This document shows positions 32,001-39,095 of a stretch of 46,765 nt of DNA, in pieces; positions within the stretch are counted from its first letter, which is position 1; every line of letters begins with the position of its first letter. Under the pieces are notes generated by a model. That model was given only the letters and a program-made list of their open reading frames with translations, ran no database searches and was not told where the DNA came from. The translations under genes were made by a program, and so were the position numbers. Source of the stretch: Candidatus Poribacteria bacterium (GTDB lineage: Bacteria > Poribacteria > WGA-4E > WGA-3G); assembly GCA_022819945.1 (NCBI GenBank), contig JAJEGI010000138.1:1-46765 (forward strand), given 5' to 3'.

Positions 32001-35000
32001 AGGACTTTCTCGGCAGTATCTATTTTGCCCATTTGTGCAAGGGTATTAACAACTTTTTCACCGGTGTCGAGGTCGGTTACCTCTGCGTCTTCAAGTTCCA
32101 CCGCCAGTTTCTCGGCATCCGCTTTCTGTCCTCGCCGATAGAAACTGTCGGCGTATTGTGCGATATACCAGTATCGTGCCTCAGGGGTTAACCCCGTCAT
32201 TTCATCAAGATATTTTTTCAGCGTCTCATAATTGAGTTCTTGCTTCATTAACCGAGTCAACCGGACGCTTTGATAGACAGGATCGTTGGGAGAGGCGGCA
32301 ATGAGTCGATCTATCGTTTCTTCGGTCTTATCGGTATTTTGGGTCAGTGTATAGACCTGCGCTAACGTTTCGAGGGTCTTTATGTTTTTCGGATCCGCGT
32401 CAACTTCTGCTTCAATCGTCTTGATGAGTTCCCCTAATTTCCGCTGTTGCTGTGCGATCGTTGTCAATTGTACGAGCGCGCCTGCTTGTGCCTCTTCAAA
32501 GTTTGTCGGTAACCACTGGGTTTGCCTTTGACTGCCAATGCCAAAGGCCTGGCTCTGAATTTTCGAGGCGAGATTTCGCGGGAGATCGAATCTGTCTGTC
32601 CGGATGCCAGGCGGCCCTGAAGTTGCGCCGGACGCACCTGACGTGACGTTCTGTGTTGCGTTCTGAAGGGGTTCGGGCATCTCAAGAATTCTTTGGAAAT
32701 GGGATCGCGCGCTGTCAAACTCGTTCATCTCAACCAACGCTGCACCGAGTTGATAAAGCGCTATATGCGCTTTCGGACCTGTCACTTTCTCTGCTGCACG
32801 GTCAAGAACGGAGATCGTCTCATCCAGCAGCCCGTGCTGAATGAGCAAGGTTGCGAGTTTAATATCCGCTTCAAAGGGTTGATTTTTGGTATGGAGCAGC
32901 TTCGTCCACGCCTGAATTGCCTCTTGTTCCCGCCCGAGATCGAACAATAACTCGCCGAGTCGTTGCCGATGGTTGGGGTCGGGTTGTGCCTTGACAAGCC
33001 GTTGTTGATAGGTGAGCGCGTCTTGGGTATCACCGAGGTCGAGACTAATTTTGACGAGCTGCGCCAAGAGGTCCGGGTTTTCGCGATCCCGATCTAATGC
33101 CCGCGCCAGTTGGAAACGAGCGTTCGGTAAATCGCCTTCCATCTGATAGAGTTGTGCCAATGCGATGACGGGACCTACATTCGCTGTGTTCGTTTTCGAC
33201 AGCTGTTTCAACTTTTCTTCCAACTCGCCGCGCCGCCCCAAATCGTAATATACCTCAGAGAGGGGTTTGACAAAAGCGAGTTTGTCACTAACGGTCCCGC
33301 TCAACTCCCAACACCGCCAGTACTGCTCAAGTGCCTGTCGAGGGTTACCGGAAAGTTTGTAAATCTCAGCGAGTTCGGAACGGATGTTGGTGGCTTCCGG
33401 TCGAAGACGAATCGCCTGCTTGAAGCTGTCAATAGCGGTCTCGTAATCCGCAGCGTGTGTCGCGATCTGCGCAAGCATCTGATGCCCTTCCGGGTTACGG
33501 GGACTGTGTGCAACGGCTCGCTTTGCTGCATCCGTTGCGGCATCAAAATCCATGACTTCGAGATGAGAACGTGCAATGTTTGTGTAATACTCGCGAGCAT
33601 TTGCGCTATCGACTTCAATCAGATGGGTGTAGATAGCGTTGGCATTGTCCCATCGCCCCTGCAAGGTATAGACTTCGGCGATCCAACGGTTAACAATTGT
33701 GTCATCGGGTTGGAGGTTTTTCGCTTTTAAAAGGATTTCAAGCGCATAAGTCGTATTCCCTAACTTGAGATACATCTTAGCAAGTTGCTTGTGTTGGGCA
33801 AAGGCATCGGCGGATGCGTTATCTAACGCTTCAAGTCCCGATTCCAAGGCACTGATTTTTTCAACAAGCGTCCCTTGCCGCCGATAGATTTCGATGCGCT
33901 GGTTGTCCATCTGTTCAGCGAAAAATTCATTCGGTGCGAGTTTCGCGGCTTCAGTGTATTCCGTTAATGCTGCGTCGTAGTCTTTATTCTCCAAGAGTCG
34001 TTTCGCCAACGCTTCCCGATACCGGTACACATCGGGTGCTAACTCGGCTGCCTTTCGACTTGCGACAATGGCTTCAGGTTGACTGTTTAGCACCCGCGCT
34101 TTGCTGTCAAGCAGCTTCGCCAATCGGTCGTAATTCTCAGCGACTGCTTTGTCACCAGCGACCATCTGATGCCACATTTCTAAAGCCTTTTCACGATCGC
34201 CTTGACGGAGATAGAATTCACCGAAATACTCAATATAATCAAGGTTGCTGGGCGCAAGCGAAATCGCCTTTTGATACGCAGCGATAGCATCTTCTGTCCA
34301 TTCATGTCCGGCATAAATTTCGGCAAGGATGAGGTGTGTGCTGGCATTATCGGGGTCGCGCGTAAGCATACGCTGATAAGTCGATTTTGCCTTGGCTGCG
34401 TCATCTAATTGCAAGTACAACCCACCGAGTTCACGGTAGATACCGAAGTCATCGGGTTGTTGCTCGCTGAGGGATTCGTAGGCTGCCGCTGCTTCCGCAA
34501 ACTTTTCAGTATTGCGGAGTGCAGCGATTAGGTTCAGGCGTAGCGCGGTATCTGTCGGTGCGAGTTCAAGAGCATTCTGATAGGCAGTGATACCTTCATC
34601 CAACTGCTGGTTTTCGATATAAGCCTCAGCCAACAAACCGATTAATTCTGGGTCGTTTGGTGTATTTTCGAGTTTTGCTTTATAGTGTGTTATTAAGCCT
34701 TCCCAGTTCCCATCAGCGGCGTAAATGCCGATGATGCGGTGTTGAAGGTCCTTTCGGAGCCAGTTTCCGGGTGCCGTCAACGCCAATGCGGCTTCATAGG
34801 TTTGAATGGCTGTTTCATAATCGCTTTTTTCCTCGTGGATATTCCCGATCTCCCGACGACTCAAGCAGACGCGATACGGGTCGTCGGCTTTAAGTGCGAT
34901 AATCGCTTCATGCTGTGCTATTGCCTGATCGTAGAGTTGCTGCTCTCGGAAAAGGTCGGCGAGTTCAATACGAGAAAAGATGTTTTCTGGGTCGAGTTCC

Positions 35001-35557
35001 GAGATTTTTGCCCATGCCGAAATCGCAGCATCTACACGGTCTCGGCTGAAATAGGCGCGTCCGAGTGCCTTGTAGATCGCCATTAATTCTTCTGGAGATG
35101 CAGCCTGTGTCGCTTCTGATAATTCTGCGGCTTTCGTTAACTCACGGATCGCGTCCTCGTGTTGACGCAGCGTTGCGTACATCTGCCCCAATGCGAAACG
35201 CTGATAATAACCGTTTGGCGCGAGTTCAACGGCGCGTTGATATGCGGTAAGTGTCTCGGCATCTTTTCCGAGGCGTTTATGGATATGTCCCAAGATGAGT
35301 TGGAGGTTTGAATCGTTGGGTTTGGCTTCTGCTTCTGCCTGATAATCGGCAATCATGGCATCTAAGCCATCACCTTCGAGATAGAGTTGGTAGAGTCGGT
35401 CGAACGTACTGCCTTCTTTTGGGTTGCGATTGAGCATTAATTTGTAACGTTCGACAACTTTTTCGTCTTGGGCAGGAGTAACTGAAGAGAAGTAGAGCGT
35501 GCAGAATATAAGGGACAGGGCACATACGACGATAGCACGTTTTTGTCTTGCGAGCAT
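26030..35557 (-). CDS. giant secreted TPR protein with embedded LamG and C-terminal beta-sandwich
   Basis: A 3175-residue protein. The start at 35557 is chosen because AAGGAG lies seven bases upstream and it gives a clean signal peptide (MLARQKRAIVVCALSLIF to about VTPAQ), so the protein is exported. From about 35 to 2490 it is an almost unbroken series of tetratricopeptide repeats with the canonical pattern (AIAAYQKAISLAPSNLDY, AADYETAIDSFKQAIRLRPE). A LamG jelly roll occupies about 2500-2730 (LTAWIKPTEYPN, YTLWLRNDGT, KWYHVAGVVD, IKLFIDGAEVG, GQIDRVSVWNVARTEDEI). More TPRs follow to about 2990. The last ~180 residues form a PA14/galactose-binding-like sandwich (KAQIRFDSDDQGKVFLNGEEVF, LKPGENSILVKVCN). 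It probably acts as an extracellular scaffold or adhesin. MITE-like repeats lie at both ends of the gene. Confidence 0.85.
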   Translation of the reverse strand: MLARQKRAIVVCALSLIFCTLYFSSVTPAQDEKVVERYKLMLNRNPKEGSTFDRLYQLYLEGDGLDAMIADYQAEAEAKPNDSNLQLILGHIHKRLGKDAETLTAYQRAVELAPNGYYQRFALGQMYATLRQHEDAIRELTKAAELSEATQAASPEELMAIYKALGRAYFSRDRVDAAISAWAKISELDPENIFSRIELADLFREQQLYDQAIAQHEAIIALKADDPYRVCLSRREIGNIHEEKSDYETAIQTYEAALALTAPGNWLRKDLQHRIIGIYAADGNWEGLITHYKAKLENTPNDPELIGLLAEAYIENQQLDEGITAYQNALELAPTDTALRLNLIAALRNTEKFAEAAAAYESLSEQQPDDFGIYRELGGLYLQLDDAAKAKSTYQRMLTRDPDNASTHLILAEIYAGHEWTEDAIAAYQKAISLAPSNLDYIEYFGEFYLRQGDREKALEMWHQMVAGDKAVAENYDRLAKLLDSKARVLNSQPEAIVASRKAAELAPDVYRYREALAKRLLENKDYDAALTEYTEAAKLAPNEFFAEQMDNQRIEIYRRQGTLVEKISALESGLEALDNASADAFAQHKQLAKMYLKLGNTTYALEILLKAKNLQPDDTIVNRWIAEVYTLQGRWDNANAIYTHLIEVDSANAREYYTNIARSHLEVMDFDAATDAAKRAVAHSPRNPEGHQMLAQIATHAADYETAIDSFKQAIRLRPEATNIRSELAEIYKLSGNPRQALEQYWRCWELSGTVSDKLAFVKPLSEVYYDLGRRGELEEKLKQLSKTNTANVGPVIALAQLYQMEGDLPNARFQLARALDRDRENPDLLAQLVKISLDLGDTQDALTYQQRLVKAQPDPNHRQRLGELLFDLGREQEAIQAWTKLLHTKNQPFEADIKLATLLIQHGLLDETISVLDRAAEKVTGPKAHIALYQLGAALVEMNEFDSARSHFQRILEMPEPLQNATQNVTSGASGATSGPPGIRTDRFDLPRNLASKIQSQAFGIGSQRQTQWLPTNFEEAQAGALVQLTTIAQQQRKLGELIKTIEAEVDADPKNIKTLETLAQVYTLTQNTDKTEETIDRLIAASPNDPVYQSVRLTRLMKQELNYETLKKYLDEMTGLTPEARYWYIAQYADSFYRRGQKADAEKLAVELEDAEVTDLDTGEKVVNTLAQMGKIDTAEKVLVQLPAPTPPAVSQTRFSTANRLSSAQQWRTYSRIYQSLATAYVRNEQVDKAVTLLWTFFERTRPQASNARRVAALAYSPRSYSGYTPLQTSYPSPTTYYDRNRLQALQRAFSLLWTHNQQEVLYKELQTALDTVTDRDRIYPGLALSYCYWWAGTRDSAQEILSALQKEFPDDLTLRLNAIFAAIQTGAHATALELLDGLVEADPRNRKQYYELTLQLAAQTGDTVAVRELATKVLNSPSGARELYQFSQILQQNGLTQYAIAVAKKAVTLAMGERDPNFLVDLSQHLEELGRAQDAARIAERAMRFANQRDRYGHTLHRWDMQRAVQSARRSKGLRAREPQLVAAAQKDPNSFQARVRLATFYESTNQVQKASEAYEAALTLRPKDSMTRQRYAQMLERRGKAKDAATQYLILLKDNPNALSSNYYRVMQTFFSAGQVDALVSLAKDMIVPSVGMNYGNFFAEGVARQSLENNNPKAAIELYEKIIAVQPNDASSYTALASAYVAAGEREKAIKFLREKLQAKDTARSRDPHVQVDIVSKLTEFYKASGQIAELLTEYEAKLAEKPNDTSLRYLVASMKIAADDLEGSDILVNQLLNDSVSVDAHWLNNLADAYRGANDRDRELRLLEAAVARTDLQDTWHLTETYQKLGTAYAKKGEKEKAQDTFRKMGTLRLLQGRGAYEKEQIASTYMQHEMWDDAEALYTEIINDFSTQGWTRDQAQRQLMQIKQRRDGLTKTTTQPEKAEKFNVGMQRTLAQQYVQNNEIKKAVEIYEQLAEVMPDDLESRAQLAHLYSRQNKHEKAIATWEALLAVYPENTKYQDGLIDTYQDADKTPEALELAQQYIEADTENGVHYARLAKLYAAEDRVNDAIDAYQKSAELNPGDGQVYRQLGQLYLRKDDLDAAEKAFKDAIQYTGQEWERRSIERQLTSIYRRQGKLEEMLKQAEEAGTITFEMQRERAQDYRNAGEFEKAIEGYKKALEMTGQGHQRDNIVNELLKLYVQIGDNDLAMELYENQSQSAPMGSFSISSGSSGFKIMSGGDEARETLINAYKSQGKLEALETIFRDKLEKDPNNPAVLEMVAEIHWNARDYEKAAEAYQVLCKAQPGKTRSFFYAAAALQKSNQPDLAKELIRQGETAVSTNPRAPFDIFLYLTLTSICTEGELYDSAIKFAEETIAMSARMGGGLAPLMDYVYEMLGRSYLGAKRYEEAVEAYRQMANVASYDQRREMAEKAIQQAYREGKLYEKQIPEQLQKIAENPDDLDAQFALAESYELSDKVDEAIAQYEKISELQPDDAQWQKKIGDLYQKQRQTDEVVEDTALDLAGNRSFVEITDSDALNNISQQVTLTAWIKPTEYPNRYTPIVYKGDERTPEISNRSYTLWLRNDGTIQFAASPSGEAERGVYSPPGSITLNKWYHVAGVVDAPRNIIKLFIDGAEVGRRDFRGNQNIYESSLPVRIGGSHEEEWVTHASFVGQIDRVSVWNVARTEDEIRLSMNDHLKGDEPGLVAYWGFDEETEGGISDASPHKSNGRLVGDAKLEPYTRQVVTVAGTEQLTQAAAAYEKAVQLEPTSYELYNLLAQTHVKADQLSAAEAVYRQALDASLEESEHNAVIRDLWKLYADRDEKNKGIAVLEELRPSMETSVSLLELLADAYKTAGDAEKADAVYTEWLTIQEKNANRRQSPAGYRNLARQILDKGIMPEKGLEYAERASQMGSGSSYTETLAQAYVANDRYEAASAQLKKRLNTLEQEAFGRWLSSWISRAGKNATDKGRYVEMLDNLLNAAPDTLTVQSEVYLKLAEFCRANAMPEKAKTYIQKTGVITEDAWLILGPFDNTDGIGYDTAYIAEDTTQIDTTVKYDGVDGQVSWQKSTDATLNGYVDLGRDVNWRVAYAFATVTSPDERKAQIRFDSDDQGKVFLNGEEVFTNTGAHSVRIDRSIIPVTLKPGENSILVKVCNEEVKWEFYLRITDPDGKPFTDLEINTPDSESR

Positions 35558-35623
35558 AGAGATCTCCTTGAGGAAATAGACAGCGTTGAAAGCACCTAAA
35601 ATTTCCAAGGTGTTAAATCAATT

Positions 35624-35731
35624 AGGACTTACGCAGCCCGGTTTGCAGGGTTTTTGCTTGGGGGTTTCTTCAGGGTTTCAAACCCCGCCTGCGGTAGGAT
35701 GTCCGTTATCATGGAAAAATGTGTAAGTCCT
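35624..35731. repeat. MITE-like element with AGGACTTAC termini
   Basis: A 108-base element whose ends are AGGACTTACGCA and TGTGTAAGTCCT (one mismatch). Inside are GGCGGGG-type inverted arms (GGGTTTC.AACCCCGCC) and the core starting GTTTTTGCTTGGG that is shared with 5539-5560. It lies in the leader region of the giant TPR gene. No coding content. Confidence 0.7.
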
Positions 35732-35826
35732 GTCAATTTCCAAAACAGATTTAAATATTGGGGACGTTACTTATAGTGACACACTTTAAGTGGGAAAAAG
35801 TTGCATTATTTTATTTGAAAGCGATC

Positions 35827-36237
35827 TCAATGGGACTCACTAAAAACTTCCATTCCCGCGGAACCGTCTGCGATCTTACGAATTTGCTTCTCAAAACCGG
35901 GCGGTGAGAGTGTCCACGTAATCCAGAGCGGTTCGTCGCCTGTGTTAACAAATCGGTGTTCAACATTCGGTGGGAGATAGATAACTGTACCGGGTTTCAG
36001 ATCAGCGACTTCGTCACCGACGAAGGCTTTGCCTTGTCCACCATAGACGAAAATAATCTCTTCGGATTCGCTGTGGGAATGGAGCGGAATCTCGCTATGT
36101 GGATCAATCTCTTCCAGTCCCATAGAAAAGTGTTCAGTATTCGCGGTATTTGGTTGGATGAGCGTGTAGAGTGTCCGTGGTGCCTCGCCTTCAATACGAA
36201 CAACTTCGGCATCCTCTTTGTGGTAGATATGTTTCAT
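35827..36237 (-). CDS. cupin-domain metalloprotein
   Basis: A 136-residue single-domain cupin. Motif 1 is at 47-66: H53-S-H55, then E59 or E60, and G66. Motif 2 is at 83-100: PPNVEHRFVNTG with H94 and N98. The four metal ligands (H53, H55, E60, H94) are present, so a metal-bound barrel is expected. Cupins serve as sugar isomerases, dioxygenases or plain binding proteins; residues 20-45 (TLYTLIQPNTANTEHFSMG) do not decide. It begins 14 bases after the glycosidase-like gene ends, with GGAG before ATG, so it is the second gene of that transcript. A sugar-derivative substrate is therefore likely but inferred. Confidence 0.8.
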   Translation of the reverse strand: MKHIYHKEDAEVVRIEGEAPRTLYTLIQPNTANTEHFSMGLEEIDPHSEIPLHSHSESEEIIFVYGGQGKAFVGDEVADLKPGTVIYLPPNVEHRFVNTGDEPLWITWTLSPPGFEKQIRKIADGSAGMEVFSESH

Positions 36238-36251
36238 TTTTTTCTCCGTGT

Positions 36252-37643
36252 TTAGGCAAACCAGTAGGAATATAGACTCGCGTTCCTGAGTTGAAATCGG
36301 AGTCGGATATCTTTGCCGCTGAGTGCTTCTAAGGAATGGCTAAATTCAACCTTTCCATCTAATTGATCTCCGACAACCTGACGAGAGGTATAATTTTCCA
36401 AAGGTATCCCTATATCATCGGTAATCGAGACGGTGACATAGCCTTGACTCGCATCGGCGTTGAGGTGTAATTCTCCGCTATTAAGCGTCAACGGTTTCGT
36501 TAGCATGCGTCCTTCCGTTTCACCCGCATCAAGTGAAACGAATCCGTCACGGCGCAATGTCGCCAATCCGAGCATAGACTTATGCTTACGTTCAACCTGC
36601 TTGAACTTCCTGCCGGTGTGGGGGCCGTTCACGCCGCCGTAGTAGAAATAGATATGGTCGTTGTGTGTGATAAAATTTTGGCTAATCCGTGCCATCCCGT
36701 CTTCCCAACTGCCCGACTCACCGAGTGTCAGGAATGTTTGACGATCCAAAACGCGTTGCCAACTGATACCATCACGGCTCATCGCGAGTGATGTGTCGAT
36801 CGTGCCGTCAACACCTTCGCGATAGACCCAGATCATGCCGAGATAGATGCTTTCGTAGATATTGATCGGCATGCCGTAAATCTGGGTGCCTTCCTCGTCA
36901 ACTTCATCACATTCAAAGACGCGTTCCGGTTGGCTGAAGTGGATCGCATCGGGACTTTCAGCACGAGCGGTTTTACGACCACCTGCCCCGAATCGCCCAA
37001 ATACGACATACTTCTCAATCTTTGGATCCCACACTAAGGATTGGGTTGTGTCGCTATCAATCGGAATGACGGGATTAGATTCACAGTCTGTCCAGTGAAC
37101 ACCGTCCGGTGAAAACGACATCCACATACCGTCCCCTTCGCCGCGTCCCCAAATTGTGCGCCCTTCGTATTCAATAAAGGTGTCAATGCCACCGTGCTCC
37201 CAATAAAAGGCTTTGTAACGACGTGCGGCGTCGGTCTCATGTGCATCGTAGATGATCGCTGCACCCTCACAGTTTGTGCGTCCGATGTCAACGAGATTGT
37301 TCTCGGTACTGCCTTCAAAATCGACTTGGTTCAGGATAGGTTTCTCCCAGTGCACGCCGTCGGTTGATGTCGCATAAGCGAGGAGCGTTATATTGCCGAG
37401 TGCGTTGCGTTGACGGATTTGCACCATGCCGTCTACATAGGGTCCCGTGAGATACCACATTTTGAACAATGAATTCTCTGGATCGTAAAGCACTGTGCCG
37501 TAGAGGGATGCGACGCTTTCCCATGGGTTCTCGCCGCGCAGCACTGGGTTATTGGGGTGCCGTTTCGGTTGGTGCATCCGGCGATACAACCCTTCGATTC
37601 GGGTGATGTGCTGTAGATCAAGGAAAAGGTAGCGGTGTTCCAT
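36252..37643 (-). CDS. glycosidase-like five-bladed propeller protein
   Basis: A 463-residue cytosolic protein. The start at 37643 (MEHRYLFLDLQH) is set by AAGGAGA seven bases upstream; the longest frame is 16 codons longer but overlaps the promoter. Blades carry the repeated S-x-DG-x-x-W signature of the GH32/43/68/130-type propellers: STDGVHWEKP, SPDGVHWTDC, SRDGISWQRV, with SLVWDPKIEKYVVFGRFG between. Residues about 365-463 form a C-terminal sandwich (GELHLNADASQGYVTVSITDD, KDIRLRFQLRNASLYSYWFA). The last 15 residues resemble those of the partial gene at 46156-46765, so the two are distant relatives. The catalytic acids cannot be assigned by eye. Likely acts on a sugar chain together with the cupin gene. 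Confidence 0.65.
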   Translation of the reverse strand: MEHRYLFLDLQHITRIEGLYRRMHQPKRHPNNPVLRGENPWESVASLYGTVLYDPENSLFKMWYLTGPYVDGMVQIRQRNALGNITLLAYATSTDGVHWEKPILNQVDFEGSTENNLVDIGRTNCEGAAIIYDAHETDAARRYKAFYWEHGGIDTFIEYEGRTIWGRGEGDGMWMSFSPDGVHWTDCESNPVIPIDSDTTQSLVWDPKIEKYVVFGRFGAGGRKTARAESPDAIHFSQPERVFECDEVDEEGTQIYGMPINIYESIYLGMIWVYREGVDGTIDTSLAMSRDGISWQRVLDRQTFLTLGESGSWEDGMARISQNFITHNDHIYFYYGGVNGPHTGRKFKQVERKHKSMLGLATLRRDGFVSLDAGETEGRMLTKPLTLNSGELHLNADASQGYVTVSITDDIGIPLENYTSRQVVGDQLDGKVEFSHSLEALSGKDIRLRFQLRNASLYSYWFA

Positions 37644-37681
37644 GCGTTGTCTCCTTAGATATTCCGTGCCTTCGTGCCGAC

Positions 37682-37710
37682 ATATTATCACAGATGCGAA
37701 TGCGAGTCAA
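37682..37710 (-). promoter_or_regulatory. sigma-70 promoter for the propeller-cupin operon
   Basis: On the minus strand TTGACT (37710-37705), a 17-base spacer and TAATAT (37687-37682). Transcription would start near 37675, leaving about 32 bases before ATG at 37643. Confidence 0.6.
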
Positions 37711-37746
37711 TCACAACGGGCGTATCCGATCTTTTATCCGATTGGG

Positions 37747-38871
37747 TTACAGTGTGCGCAACGCTTCAAATAGAGCCAACTGTTGCCTGTAATTTGTTGG
37801 GAGGGACCGGATTTCTTGATAGCCTTCAAAGAAAATTGTCTGTTCATCTTCACTAAAATGGCGGGAAAGTGTCAGAATATCTGAGAGATAATAACCGAAC
37901 CCGAACTCCATCACGTCAACTGGGCAGGGTTGTCCGTCCGAGATAATGATATTGTGGGGTTCCAGATCCGAGTGAATCAGTCCAAAAACATCTCGTCCTT
38001 CTCCGTGTTCCGTGACAAACTGTGAAAAGCGCGAGGAAAGAGCTGAAAGTTTCGCAAGTTCCTCCGCCGAAGTGTCCGTATCACTTCCGAGTGATACTTC
38101 AATTTTCTCTTTAATCCAGTCTTTATCGTACCGAGGACAGGTGAACCATTCGGGAAGTGCTAAGGTCTCCGATACATGGTGCATGCGACCGACCATGATG
38201 CCAAGATTCCGAATCAGTTCTGGCGTTTTCTCTGCTGCAGAGAGTCCGTGAAGCGTCTCGCCGGGAATCCAATCGTATACAGTCGCATAGCGGAGGGGTA
38301 GGTCGTTTGGAGAAATAGATTGAATCATTTCACCATCACGTCCAGGGACAGACAAGAGGGTTTTGATGCGTCCGTCGTTCCAAAGTGCCTTTAACCAGTA
38401 GACTTCGGATCGAATTTTATCAATAGCGGTGCCTGCCTGATAGAGTCTCAGTGTGAACCGTGCGTCTTCAGTGTTTAAGAAAAACAACATATTCGCAAAA
38501 TCAAATCCGATACCACTAATTCGGAATGAAACGTTATCCAACGCATACAACATAACAGCGGCTTTTGCGTAGTGCCAGTCGGTGACAAGGTATTGTAAGA
38601 TATTTCTGTTGTAAACTATCAAAATGCCACTGTCACACGCGTGTCGTGTTGATTCGGATATAAACATCCGTTGTTCACCATCGAGTGAATCTAAGAAGGC
38701 AAGGATAGCAGGATCAATCTGTGGATGCGGGTCAGAAATCGCTTCAAGCCAGTACTGCCTACATTTATCGTGACAATCGATTCGGTAGACCGGTAGGGAC
38801 GGATCTCGGTACCAATCCGGTGAATTTTCGATAGCATATTCAACCTGAGTCCCACAAAATGGGCACGACAT
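37747..38871 (-). CDS. zinc-ribbon/phosphotransferase (APH-like kinase) fusion, copy 1
   Basis: A 374-residue cytosolic protein. Residues 1-41 hold a zinc-ribbon-like set of cysteines: C3-x2-C6 (CPFCGTQ) and C33-H-x2-C37 in RIDCHDKCRQYW. The rest is an APH-type kinase fold: a beta-rich N lobe (about 80-190), IPGETL, and the catalytic loop GLIHSDLEPHNII near 300 with H, D and N of the HxDxxxxN motif. The metal-binding PVDVMEFGFGYYLSD follows. The family phosphorylates aminoglycosides, choline, homoserine or other small molecules, or proteins; the target is unknown. The start is unsettled: the only good ribosome binding site serves an ATG 13 bases upstream in another frame, separated by a run of A (see 38869-38899). 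Paralogous to 40996-42135, with the WD40 gene between. Confidence 0.7.
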   Translation of the reverse strand: MSCPFCGTQVEYAIENSPDWYRDPSLPVYRIDCHDKCRQYWLEAISDPHPQIDPAILAFLDSLDGEQRMFISESTRHACDSGILIVYNRNILQYLVTDWHYAKAAVMLYALDNVSFRISGIGFDFANMLFFLNTEDARFTLRLYQAGTAIDKIRSEVYWLKALWNDGRIKTLLSVPGRDGEMIQSISPNDLPLRYATVYDWIPGETLHGLSAAEKTPELIRNLGIMVGRMHHVSETLALPEWFTCPRYDKDWIKEKIEVSLGSDTDTSAEELAKLSALSSRFSQFVTEHGEGRDVFGLIHSDLEPHNIIISDGQPCPVDVMEFGFGYYLSDILTLSRHFSEDEQTIFFEGYQEIRSLPTNYRQQLALFEALRTL

Positions 38872-38899
38872 TTTTTTTTTTCATGGTGTCGTTTCTCCT
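38869..38899 (-). other. homopolymer A11 between start codon and kinase frame
   Basis: On the minus strand AGGAG (38899-38895) is followed by ten bases and ATG (38884-38882), then ten A and the ATG (38871) that begins the kinase frame. The run is A11 including the first base of that ATG. From the outer ATG the frame gives about 14 codons and then stops. With one A fewer, it would read MKKKMSCPFC, matching the paralogue's MTEKMLCPFC. The inner ATG is 23 bases from the ribosome binding site. Confidence 0.7.
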
Positions 38900-38992
38900 G
38901 TACCCTATTGAAGGATTAAAATCTGTTAGCGAACATGTTATCATAGATCCGAAGGTAAATCTATAGAAAACGGGGACGTTTTCTCATGCCGT

Positions 38993-39022
38993 TTGACAAT
39001 CCAAAGTTGATAGTGTTATACT
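38993..39022 (+). promoter_or_regulatory. sigma-70 promoter of the WD40 gene
   Basis: A perfect TTGACA (38993-38998), 18 bases, and TATACT (39017-39022). It lies between the two divergent genes, about 75 bases before the ATG at 39096. Confidence 0.65.
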
Positions 39023-39095
39023 TTTGTAAGACGTTTCGATTGCTAAACAAACTGCTACAGATAGAGGCTTTCAAGAAACAAGCAGGAATTAAGAA

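Noticed and set aside
33152..33730. 192-codon plus-strand frame inside the giant TPR gene
   Set aside because: Antisense shadow of TPR-coding DNA; many similar frames occur along that gene.
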